Below, piece after piece: positions 15,617 to 23,051 of a DNA stretch of 41,427 bases (its first letter is position 1; every line of letters starts with the position of its first letter). Source of the DNA: DASQUK01 sp046723645 (lineage in GTDB: Bacteria; Actinomycetota; Acidimicrobiia; Acidimicrobiales; VFJN01); assembly GCA_046723645.1 (NCBI GenBank), contig JBKOUY010000115.1:1-41427 (forward strand), given 5' to 3'. Position numbers and translations under genes: made by a program. The notes under the pieces are model-generated. The model was not told the origin of the DNA, ran no database searches, and worked only from the letters and a program-made list of their open reading frames with translations.

Positions 15617-16014
15617 ATCGGTTAGCGCGACACGGCATAGCCCGGTTCGTCGCAGTCGCGATCCTCTCGCTGGCCGTGACGGCCATCACGGGCCTCGAGG
15701 CCCTCAGGGCCGCGCTGGCCGACACGGAGCCGGCCTCGGCGCCGGCGACGGCGCTGCTCCCGGACGACGACCTCCACGGCCCCGAGACTGTCGGCGCTCA
15801 GCCCCCGCGCGCCCCGGACGTCGGGCGCTCCGGCAGCAGCCGCTCGGCGCGATCAGCGGCGCTCGCGGTCGCGGCACCGGGCACCGTCCTGTCCTGCGTG
15901 GGTGCGTGCCGCCGCTCCGGCCGGTCGGCGGAGAAGCGGCTCCCTGCGCGCGGCCCCATGGCGTGGGCGGGTCCCGGCGGTCGGCGCGCGCCTCCGCACA
16001 CGCGCGCCGCCTGA
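15613..16014 (+). CDS. small hypothetical secreted or membrane protein
   Basis: The GTG at 15613 overlaps the upstream stop (GTGA), suggesting translational coupling. 133 aa. Residues ~12-38 form a hydrophobic helix behind Arg residues, with a possible cleavage site after RAALA, so a signal peptide or anchor is plausible. The remainder is Ala/Arg/Gly/Pro-rich and low in complexity with no recognised domain, and the last ~50 residues are unlike a folded protein. The codons favour G/C at third positions in the first two thirds. It may be spurious beyond the helix. Confidence 0.35.
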   Translation: MNRLARHGIARFVAVAILSLAVTAITGLEALRAALADTEPASAPATALLPDDDLHGPETVGAQPPRAPDVGRSGSSRSARSAALAVAAPGTVLSCVGACRRSGRSAEKRLPARGPMAWAGPGGRRAPPHTRAA

Positions 16015-16120
16015 CCCCACTGCCATACCCCCGGCCGATCGCCGCGCCGCGACTGTCGCAAGATCGCGCCTGCCGACGCGGCCATCGCGCATCGACCGCA
16101 CACCACGAGAGGGACCCACC

Positions 16121-16618
16121 ATGAGCAACGAGATCGAGGAACAAGAACTCCCCGGGATCGGCCGCCGCTACCGGCTCGCCGGCCGTGACGGTGGCTCGGC
16201 CATCGTCGTCGTCCACCATTCCGGCCGCCGCGACCTGTACGTCATGGGCGCCGACGCCGACACGCCGCAGGCCACGCTGGCCCTGACCGACCGGCAGGCG
16301 CGCACGCTCGGCGCCGTGCTCAGCGGCGCCTACTTCACGCCCGCCGTGGTGGAGGAGATGGAGGCCGTCATCGGCGACATTCTCATCGACTGGATGACGC
16401 TGCGCGCGGACTCACCCGGCGCGGACCGCAGCATCGCGGAGCTGGAGATCCGTCGTCGCACCCGCATGACCGTGGTCGCGGTGGCGCGAGATGCCGGCAC
16501 GATCATCGCCCCGGAGCCCACCGAGGTCCTCCGGGCCGGTGACCGGTTGGTCGTGGTCGGCCGGCCTGAGGACCTGGCCGCGTTCACCCGACACGTGATC
16601 GGGACGGCCAGTGGGTGA
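16121..16618 (+). CDS. KhtT-like regulatory subunit of a K+/H+ antiporter (TrkA-C domain)
   Basis: 165 aa cytoplasmic protein. Residues ~1-75 form a small N-terminal domain. Residues ~85-162 are a TrkA-C (RCK-C) ligand-binding domain ending in LRAGDRLVVVGRPEDLAAF, the usual motif. In Bacillus subtilis KhtT binds nucleotide and controls the KhtU antiporter; the next gene encodes a CPA2 antiporter and overlaps by 8 bases, matching that pairing. The ATG follows GAGAGGGA. Confidence 0.85.
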   Translation: MSNEIEEQELPGIGRRYRLAGRDGGSAIVVVHHSGRRDLYVMGADADTPQATLALTDRQARTLGAVLSGAYFTPAVVEEMEAVIGDILIDWMTLRADSPGADRSIAELEIRRRTRMTVVAVARDAGTIIAPEPTEVLRAGDRLVVVGRPEDLAAFTRHVIGTASG

Positions 16619-17825
16619 AACGCTGTTCGCCGTCGGTGGGGCGCTCCTGGCCGCCGGGCTGCTCGCTCGTCTGGGCCGGCGCATCGGGCTTCCGACGATC
16701 CCGTTCTTCATGGTGGCCGGCGCCCTGTTCGGCCCCGGCACGCCCGGCGTGGTGCTGGTCGAGGAGCCGGAGGACCTCGAGCTGCTCGCAGCGCTCGGGC
16801 TGGTCCTGCTGCTGTTCCACCTCGGGCTGGAGTTCTCGCTCGACGACCTCATCGGCGGCGGGCGCAAGCTGCTCGCGGCGGGGGCGGTTTACCTGGTGCT
16901 CAACATCGGCGGCGGACTGGCGCTGGGCTTTGCGCTCGGGTGGGGGACCGGCGAGGCGTTCGTCATCGCCGGGGCCGTCGGCATCTCGTCGTCGGCGATC
17001 GCCACCAAGCTGCTGGTCGAACTGCGGCGCCTCGCCAATCCCGAGAGCCGCCTGATCCTCGGGATCGTCGTAGTGGAGGACATCTTCCTCGCCTTCTACC
17101 TGGCGATCCTGCAGCCCGTGCTCGGGGAGAGCCACGGGCTGGGCGACGCCGCCCTCGAGTTTGGCAGGGCCTTTGCGTTCCTATTGCTGCTCGCGGCCAT
17201 CGCCCGCTGGGGGGCACGCTGGGTCGGCAAGGTCGTCGACGCCTCCGACGACGAGCTCCTCACCGTCTGCTTCGTGGGGGTGGCCGTCCTGGCCGCGGGC
17301 GTCGCCGAGGAGTTCGGCGTGTCCGACGCCATCGGTGCCTTCATGGCGGGTCTGATCCTCGCCGAAACCGCCGCCCACGAGCGGATCGAGCGGCTGGTGC
17401 TCCCCTTGCGTGACGCGTTCGCGGCATTGTTCTTCTTCGCCTTCGGGCTGACGGTCGATCCCAGCGACGTCGGATCGGTGGCGCTGCCGGTGGCGGTGGC
17501 CGTCGTCGTGTCGCTGGTGCTCAACCTCACCGCCGGCATCATCACCGCCCGCATGCACGGCTACTCGCGGGAAGCCGCGGCGAACGTCGGGCTCACCGTG
17601 CTCGGTCGTGGCGAGTTCTCGCTCATCCTCGCGACGCTGGCGGCCGCCGCGGGGCTCGATGACCGCATCGGGCCGTTCGTCGCCGAGTATGTGCTCGTGT
17701 TGGCGTTGGTTGGACCGTTGCTGGCGTCCCGATCGAGCATCATCGCGCGCCGCATTCCGCCACGGTTGGTGGGTGAGAAACCGCCCACGGAGTCCGGTTC
17801 GCTTGACACCCACTCGATGAGGTAG
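16611..17825 (+). CDS. CPA2-family cation:proton antiporter (KhtU/KefB-like)
   Basis: 404 aa integral membrane protein with about 11-12 hydrophobic helices and no C-terminal RCK domain, so gating presumably relies on the separate TrkA-C protein encoded just upstream. Family features are the GLPTIPFFMVAGALFGP N-terminal helix, LLLFHLGLEF, a GISSSAIATKLL helix break, VVVEDIFLAF with an acidic pair, DAIGAFMAGLILAET and GRGEFSLILA near the end. Predicted to exchange K+ (or Na+) for H+. The start is a GTG overlapping the upstream gene. Confidence 0.87.
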   Translation: MGETLFAVGGALLAAGLLARLGRRIGLPTIPFFMVAGALFGPGTPGVVLVEEPEDLELLAALGLVLLLFHLGLEFSLDDLIGGGRKLLAAGAVYLVLNIGGGLALGFALGWGTGEAFVIAGAVGISSSAIATKLLVELRRLANPESRLILGIVVVEDIFLAFYLAILQPVLGESHGLGDAALEFGRAFAFLLLLAAIARWGARWVGKVVDASDDELLTVCFVGVAVLAAGVAEEFGVSDAIGAFMAGLILAETAAHERIERLVLPLRDAFAALFFFAFGLTVDPSDVGSVALPVAVAVVVSLVLNLTAGIITARMHGYSREAAANVGLTVLGRGEFSLILATLAAAAGLDDRIGPFVAEYVLVLALVGPLLASRSSIIARRIPPRLVGEKPPTESGSLDTHSMR

Positions 17826-17868
17826 GGCTTGGGGGGTCACAGCGCCGCGTCGCCGCAGGGAGCCGTTC

Positions 17869-18669
17869 GTGCCGTTGTTCGAGGTGTCGGGTCAGCCGGT
17901 CCACGTGGCCGATCGCGGCGCTGGCGACCCCGTCGTGTTCCTGCACGCCTTCCCGCTGCAGGCGGCCATGTGGGACTACCAGGTCGACGCACTCGAGGGG
18001 TCCTACCGCTGCCTGGCGATCGACATGCCCGGGTTCGGGCAGTCGCCCGCGGCGGCCGACCCGGGGGCGACCACGATCGAGCGGTGGGCTGGGCTCGTGG
18101 ACGGCGTGCTCGATCACCTCGACGTCCCGAGCGCCACGATCGTCGGCTGCTCGATGGGCGGCTACCTCGCCATGGCGCTCCTCCGGCATCACCGCTCGCG
18201 TGTCGGCCAGCTGGTCCTGTCCGACACCAGGGCTCGCGCCGACGACCCCGCGACCGCCCAGCGCCGGGCGGCGCAGCAGGACGAGCTCCGGTCGGGCGCC
18301 GAGGTCGGCTCGCTGTCCAAGGGCCTGGTGGAGGGCCTGCTTTCGGGGGACTCGGTGAGCCGGCCGGAGCTGGTCGACTACGTGCACGCCCTGGCCGAAG
18401 GGGCGACACGGGAAGGATGGATCGCCGCGCTCGAGGCGATGAAGGGCCGTCCCGACTCGATGCTCCTACTCCGCGAGGCCGAGGTCCGTGCCCTGGTCGT
18501 GGTGGGTGAGCTCGACCGGCTCGCGCCAATCGCCGAGGCGATGAGCCTCCGGTCGCTGCTCAAGGGCGAGCTGGTGGTCGTGCCCAATGTCGGCCACCTA
18601 CCCAACATCGAGGATCCGCTGGCGTTCAACGACGCACTCCTGGAATTCCTGGCGCCCTCGTCGTCGTAA
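17869..18669 (+). CDS. alpha/beta hydrolase
   Basis: 266 aa cytoplasmic hydrolase of unknown substrate. The catalytic triad is readable: nucleophile S95 in GCSMGG, D216 in GELDRLAP and H243 in NVGHLPN. The oxyanion region is FLHAF at residues ~24-28. It has a GTG start. Its spacing of ~43 bases from the antiporter allows co-transcription but implies no functional link. It resembles the 3-oxoadipate enol-lactonase/esterase branch, but the substrate cannot be deduced. Confidence 0.85.
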   Translation: MPLFEVSGQPVHVADRGAGDPVVFLHAFPLQAAMWDYQVDALEGSYRCLAIDMPGFGQSPAAADPGATTIERWAGLVDGVLDHLDVPSATIVGCSMGGYLAMALLRHHRSRVGQLVLSDTRARADDPATAQRRAAQQDELRSGAEVGSLSKGLVEGLLSGDSVSRPELVDYVHALAEGATREGWIAALEAMKGRPDSMLLLREAEVRALVVVGELDRLAPIAEAMSLRSLLKGELVVVPNVGHLPNIEDPLAFNDALLEFLAPSSS

Positions 18670-18750
18670 CCTCCCTCGGTTCTTGCCGCGCATCGCCCGC
18701 GTGGCATGTGTCACGCCGGCCCCGAAATTACATCGATGTTGTTTGTCATA

Positions 18751-18783
18751 CCCCGTCGGCACCATGGACTCCGTCCATCGGGG
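18751..18783 (+). other. stem-loop upstream of the sigma-like gene
   Basis: ATGGAC (18764-18769) pairs with GTCCAT (18773-18778) around a 3-base loop, and flanking CCCCG (18751-18755) with CGGGG (18779-18783) can extend it through a bulge. It ends 18 bases before the ribosome site GGAGGAG. It could be a terminator of the hydrolase gene or a translation-control element; no T-run follows. Confidence 0.35.
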
Positions 18784-18812
18784 CAAGTTGCCCCGCACGA
18801 GGAGGAGTTGGT

Positions 18813-19493
18813 GTGGACCGGCAAGCTTTCGACGAGCTGGCGGCGATCATGGATCGGTTGGCCCAGGGCGACGAGGCGGCGGTGGTGGCGTTGTACGAGG
18901 GCTTCCGTGGGCGGATCGCGGGCGCTGTGCAGCAGGTGGCGGTGCTGCGGGGAACTCCACTGCGGCCCGACGACCTGGAGGGCGTCGTGGTGGAGGTGTG
19001 CTTCGAGCTGGCAAGGGTGGCGGGCGCCTGGTCGCCCGACGGCGGGGCGCTGCCGTGGGTATGGGCCCGGCGTCGGGTCGCCAACGTCGTGGATCGCGAG
19101 CTCGGCCAGTGGACCGAGCCGCTCGACGAGCAGCAGCTGGCACACGTCGCCGGCTCCGCAGATTCGGCTCCCGACACCCTGCCGGCGCCCGACCGTGATG
19201 CCCCCATGTGGCCGGTGCTCGAGCGGATCGCCGCGGACCACCACGGTGCCGGCCTGTTGCTCGACGCCCTCGAACGGTCCGGTGTCAGCCGGCGAGATCG
19301 GGAGTTGTGGCTCGAGTACGTGTGCGAGAAGGCCATTGGCAACCCGGCGCCCGCGACGACGGTCGGGCCCGTCTTCGAGATGCGGGACTCGACGGTGCGC
19401 CAGGCGGCCCGCCGGGTGCGCCAGCGCGTGCGCTGCCTCGCGACCACCGACGATCGGTACGCGCCCTTGGCTGGCCTCCCCGCCCTGGCGTGA
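18813..19493 (+). CDS. divergent sigma-70-family (ECF-like) protein
   Basis: 226 aa. The N-terminal half resembles sigma region 2: a short helix with GDEAAVVALYEGFRGRI, then DLEGVVVEVCFELARV and WVWARRRVANVVDREL, the order of ECF sigma factors. The C-terminal half has a helix-turn-helix-like segment (EMRDSTVRQAARRVRQRVR) in the place of region 4. Similarity is weak by eye and no anti-sigma gene is adjacent. The start is fixed by GGAGGAG (18801-18807), 5 bases before the GTG at 18813; the open frame extends upstream but looks non-coding. Confidence 0.6.
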   Translation: MDRQAFDELAAIMDRLAQGDEAAVVALYEGFRGRIAGAVQQVAVLRGTPLRPDDLEGVVVEVCFELARVAGAWSPDGGALPWVWARRRVANVVDRELGQWTEPLDEQQLAHVAGSADSAPDTLPAPDRDAPMWPVLERIAADHHGAGLLLDALERSGVSRRDRELWLEYVCEKAIGNPAPATTVGPVFEMRDSTVRQAARRVRQRVRCLATTDDRYAPLAGLPALA

Positions 19494-19536
19494 ACGGCGG
19501 TCAGGGCGCCCGGGTTCATCGTCCGGGCCTCTCGGC

Positions 19537-19980
19537 TCAGGGGTTCTGGTAGATGCGAGTCGGCGTGACGAGCACGGCGACCCGGCGCTCGGCCGCCACA
19601 ACTCGGTCGTACTCGGCCCAGTCCTCGTGCACGCCCCCCGCCGCTTCGTAGATCTGCCGTAGCAACAGGCGCAGGGCCTCGTCGTTCAGGCCGGCCATGG
19701 GGTCGTCCGGTCCGAAGAGCTCCGCGGCGCCCTCCACGGTCGCCCACGCCCAGCCCGCCCGCCACAGCAGGGTCGTGCGCGGGTCTCGCCGCAGGTGGTC
19801 CAGCTTGCGCGTGCCGCCGCGTGCGACGAACGCGGCCACGGGCCGCCCGTTCACCGGGTGAGGTATGACGCCGGCGTTGACGACAGTCGACTGCAGCGAC
19901 CCGTCGGGCCGGGCAATCGCCACCGACGCCAGACCGTGATCGAGTGCCACCAGCGTGCGTACGTCATCGATCGACGCCAC
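19537..19980 (-). CDS. PPOX-class (pyridoxamine-phosphate-oxidase fold) flavin/F420-dependent enzyme
   Basis: 147 aa from the GTG at 19980. It has the split-barrel FMN/F420-binding fold of small PPOX-class proteins: GLASVAIARPDGSLQSTVV at the start, VAAFVARGGTRKLDHLRRDP and the WAWATVEGAAELFGPDDP strand. In Actinobacteria such proteins often use F420 rather than FMN. Substrate unknown. GTG at 19980 is preferred because the family begins SIDDVR; a GTG at 20028 would add 16 residues. TAGCCT ends 8 bases upstream and no ribosome site is seen, so it may be leaderless. Confidence 0.78.
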   Translation of the reverse strand: MASIDDVRTLVALDHGLASVAIARPDGSLQSTVVNAGVIPHPVNGRPVAAFVARGGTRKLDHLRRDPRTTLLWRAGWAWATVEGAAELFGPDDPMAGLNDEALRLLLRQIYEAAGGVHEDWAEYDRVVAAERRVAVLVTPTRIYQNP

Positions 19981-20046
19981 GGCGCTCAAGGCTATGTGCC
20001 GGACGAGCGCCGTGGCGGGTTGCGACACGCAGGGTCCGCGTACAGT

Positions 20047-20370
20047 GCGTGGACGTCGCGCCCTCGCCGACCTATGCGCTGGCGTCGATCAGCGATGACG
20101 GCGACGTCGTGGCGTTCCAATCCGGCAGCGACGAACTCGTGCCGCGGGATACGAATGGTCACGACGACGTGTTCGTTTGGCGAGCGGGAATCCGGTGTTT
20201 CCTTCAGCGGATCAGCCTTGCCCCAGGGCTTGCCGAGGGCGATGGCCACAGTTACTGGCCGGCGATCAGCGGTGACGGTTCCTCGGTTGCCTTCGTGTCC
20301 GAGGCGACGAACCTCGTGAGCGACGAACGGAGTCAGCGACGCGTTCATCGTGCAGATCGGACGACGGTAA
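20047..20370 (+). pseudogene. fragment of a TolB/PD40-type beta-propeller protein, frameshifted
   Basis: The frame from about 20047 encodes repeats typical of actinobacterial PD40 propellers: SISDDGDVVAFQSGSDELV followed by DTNGHDDVFVW, then AISGDGSSVAFVSEATNLVSD. At ~20321-20326 the frame changes; the continuation NGVSDAFIVQIGRR with a stop at 20368-20370 is in another frame. Only about two propeller blades remain, so the N-terminus is missing. This looks like the decayed 3' end of a larger gene. Confidence 0.65.
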
Positions 20371-20459
20371 GGTCTGGCACGGCGGGGTGCTCGCCACCCA
20401 GTAGCGCCACTCCACGGCACTGTTGGCGGGAGCTCGAGGGGGTTGTCACGGGGGCACAA

Positions 20460-21089
20460 ATGTCCGACGGGCCTGACCCGGTCGAGGCGTCTCGCCGCTA
20501 TGAGGAGCTGGCGGCGACCTACGAGCGACGAGTGCGCCTCACCAACCGCTGGCGCCCGGGCGTGGTCCGCCACCTCCGGCTGCGGCCCGGCGACCACGTG
20601 CTCGACGTTGCCTGCGGTACCGGGGCGAACTTTCCCCACCTCGTAGCAGCAGTCGGTGGGAGCGGTCACGTTACGGGCATCGATCTGAGCGAGGCGATGG
20701 CCGCTCACGCCCGGACCCGTGTGGCCGAGAACAGCTGGGACAACGTTGACATCGTCATCGGCGACGCTGCGACAGCACCACTGCCCGCGGACGTGGACGG
20801 TGTGCTGTTCTTCCTCGTCCACGACCTGGTGCGCTCCCGGCCCGTGGTCGATCGCATCGTCGATGCCTGCCGCCCCGGAGCCCGCGTCGTGGCCTTCGGC
20901 CCCAAGTGGGCACGCCGCTGGGCGTGGCCCCTCAATGCGTTCGTCCGTCGGGGTATCAGGCCCTACGTCACGACCTTCGAAGGCCTGGACACCCCGTGGG
21001 ATCACCTCGAGCGGCGGCTAAACCAGTTCTCGGTCAGGCCGCTCGCAGTGGGAACGCTCTACCTCGCCGAAGGATCGGTCGCGACCTAA
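20460..21089 (+). CDS. class I SAM-dependent methyltransferase
   Basis: 209 aa. Motif I (VLDVACGTGANF) binds S-adenosylmethionine, the acidic end of strand beta2 is in GIDLSEAM, and the GDAATAPLP segment corresponds to motif II/III. It belongs to the UbiE/phospholipid-methyltransferase-like small methyltransferases, but no pathway neighbour indicates the substrate. The ATG at 20460 is the first start with domain similarity; the frame runs in from upstream debris. No strong ribosome site is present, only a G-rich stretch (20445-20456). Confidence 0.82.
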   Translation: MSDGPDPVEASRRYEELAATYERRVRLTNRWRPGVVRHLRLRPGDHVLDVACGTGANFPHLVAAVGGSGHVTGIDLSEAMAAHARTRVAENSWDNVDIVIGDAATAPLPADVDGVLFFLVHDLVRSRPVVDRIVDACRPGARVVAFGPKWARRWAWPLNAFVRRGIRPYVTTFEGLDTPWDHLERRLNQFSVRPLAVGTLYLAEGSVAT

Positions 21090-21139
21090 CGCAGACTTGC
21101 TGCTGGTGTGCTGGCGCTGTCGCGGAGGAGGCGTCTGGA

Positions 21140-21277
21140 ATGTCGCTTGCGAGTGCAGCCGAAGATGCGATCGACGGTAAGCCTGGCGTCTTCGGCGTGT
21201 ACGCACGGAACCTGGGCACGGGCGAGACGGTCGACATTCACGCTGGCCGACCCAGGTCGTTCGAACTGATATCGGGC
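21140..21277 (+). pseudogene. N-terminal fragment of a class A beta-lactamase-type serine hydrolase
   Basis: The ATG at 21140, preceded by GGAGGAGG, opens a frame reading DAIDGKPGVFGVYARNLGTG, then ETVDIHAGRP, the first strands of class A beta-lactamase-like proteins. Similarity ends after about 44 codons, before the SxxK motif, and the frame degenerates into Arg-rich sequence up to the next gene. No catalytic residues are present, so it cannot be active. Confidence 0.6.
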
Positions 21278-21440
21278 GTCCGGTTGGCCCGGCCGTCCGT
21301 ATCGTGGTCGGCCGCCTCGGCGCTGGCCGGACCCAGGAACCGCCGCTCGGCGGCTCGAGACCCGCGCGTCGTCGCGGCCCACGGTCGTCGCTGGCGAGAC
21401 CGGCGCCGCCGAGAACCCGGCGGCGCGAAACTTCTGTTCC

Positions 21441-22007
21441 GTGGCGGAGCCGACCTACACGATCAAGGCGCTCGATCGGTCGACGTGGCCTGCGTTCGCT
21501 GCGCTCGTGGAGGCCAACAACGGCATCTTCGGCGGCTGCTGGTGCATGGGCTTCCATCCCGACAAGGCCACCACGGCGGCGCTGAACCGGGAGCGCAAGC
21601 TGGAACGGGTTCGTGCGGGGACTGCGCATGCGGCGCTGGTCTTCGACGGAGAGGACTGCGTCGGCTGGTGTCAGTTCGGGCGGCCCGACGAGTTGCCGCG
21701 CATCAAGAACCGTGCCGCGTACGAGCAGGGGCGCACGACACCGCCGGACTGGCGGATCGCCTGCTGCTACGTCGGCAAGGGCCACCGCCGGCAGGGCGTC
21801 GCGGCCGCGGCGCTCGCCGGCGCCCTCGATTTGATCGCCCGATCGGGCGGAGGGTCCGTCGAGGGCTACCCCGAGGCCGCCGGCTCGGTGCCTGCGGGCT
21901 TCCTCTACCACGGGGCGCTGTCGACCTACGAGAAGCTCGGGTTCGCCCGCGACCGCAAGATCGGCAAGCACCGTTGGGTCGTCACCATCGACGTCGCGCC
22001 GTCATAG
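21441..22007 (+). CDS. GNAT family N-acetyltransferase
   Basis: 188 aa with a GTG start. The GNAT core includes WRIACCYVGKGHRRQGVAA, the acetyl-CoA-binding motif A, and YEKLGFARDRKIGKHRWV at the C-terminus. The N-terminal GCWCMGFHP motif is typical of a subfamily of uncharacterised acetyltransferases with several Cys residues. Substrate unknown. No ribosome site of note. Neighbours are gene fragments and isolated enzymes, so context does not help. Confidence 0.82.
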   Translation: MAEPTYTIKALDRSTWPAFAALVEANNGIFGGCWCMGFHPDKATTAALNRERKLERVRAGTAHAALVFDGEDCVGWCQFGRPDELPRIKNRAAYEQGRTTPPDWRIACCYVGKGHRRQGVAAAALAGALDLIARSGGGSVEGYPEAAGSVPAGFLYHGALSTYEKLGFARDRKIGKHRWVVTIDVAPS

Positions 22008-22195
22008 CAGCCGCCGGTCTGTGTCCATGGCCGCCCGATCGCGGTGTTGGCAATCGGTGTGCGGTGAAAAGGTGACCAGCGGGGCTGGACCCCGACGGAG
22101 TTCACGACCATCATCGGCCGTGGTCCCCCATCAGATGGCTGCTGGCCCGGTCCGACTTGGCTGGTGGCTTCCCGCGATCGCGGAGGTAGACGCGC

Positions 22196-22879
22196 ATGAA
22201 CATCGTCCTGGTTCACGGCGCCTGGGCAGACGGCTCCAGTTGGAGGGGCGTCATTGGGCGCCTCCAACAAGCCGGCCACAACGTGATGGCTCCGCAGTTC
22301 CCCCTCACGGCCCTGGCGGACAACGTGGCGCGGCTGCGTCAGGTGCTCGCCCTCCAGGACGGGCCGACCGTCGTCGCCGGCCATTCCTACGGTGGCCAGA
22401 TCATGACCGCCATGGGCACGGACGCCCCGAACGTTGTCGGCCTTGTCTACGTGGCCGCCTTCGGGCTCGACGAGGGCGAATCCATCGGCGCCCTGCTCGG
22501 CCAAGGCGAGCCGACGCCCGCGGTGGCGCACATCCGCGTCGACGATCAGGGTTTCGCCTGGTTGCCACACGACGACTTCCTGGCCCACTTCGCCCCGGAC
22601 GTCGACCCGGCAGAGGCCAACATCATGTACGCCGTGCAGCAACCCTTGACCATGTCCGCCTTCGACGACGTGATGGGGGCGCCCGCGTGGAAGTCCCTAT
22701 CCTCGTGGTTCGCGGTGGCACAGCACGACGCGGTGATCCCGGCAGACGCCGAGCGCCAGTTTGCGCAGCGCATGGGGGCGACGGTCGTGGAGCTCGATTC
22801 GAGCCACGTCGTGATGGTCTCCCACCCCGAGGAGATTGCCGACCTCATCCAGACCGCGGTCCAGGGCGTGACCGAGTAG
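22196..22879 (+). CDS. alpha/beta hydrolase, EstC/salicylate-esterase-like
   Basis: 227 aa. The start NIVLVHGAWADGSSW is typical of the small hydroxynitrile-lyase/EstC-type esterase group. The predicted triad is S64 (GHSYGG), D178 (QHDAVIP) and H204 (SSHVVMVSHPEE). Probably an esterase of unknown substrate. The ATG follows GCGGAGG at ~9 bases. Not in an evident operon. Confidence 0.86.
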   Translation: MNIVLVHGAWADGSSWRGVIGRLQQAGHNVMAPQFPLTALADNVARLRQVLALQDGPTVVAGHSYGGQIMTAMGTDAPNVVGLVYVAAFGLDEGESIGALLGQGEPTPAVAHIRVDDQGFAWLPHDDFLAHFAPDVDPAEANIMYAVQQPLTMSAFDDVMGAPAWKSLSSWFAVAQHDAVIPADAERQFAQRMGATVVELDSSHVVMVSHPEEIADLIQTAVQGVTE

Positions 22880-23051
22880 CGCCGAACCGCCCTCGCTGTC
22901 GTCGCGAGCACCGCTGGCTGCGGCGGTGCCGCGCCGGCCGTACGGTCGGGGTGCCCGGGGTCGAGAGTCGGCCTCGTTGTCGTCGACCGGGTTCGGGCGT
23001 TCACCGACCCGGACGGCGTACTTCGGCGGTGGATCCTCGCCGGAGGGAGCT

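Noticed and set aside
18728..18750. Promoter for the sigma-like gene around the palindrome ACATCGATGT
   Set aside because: No -35/-10 pair with acceptable spacing could be assigned.
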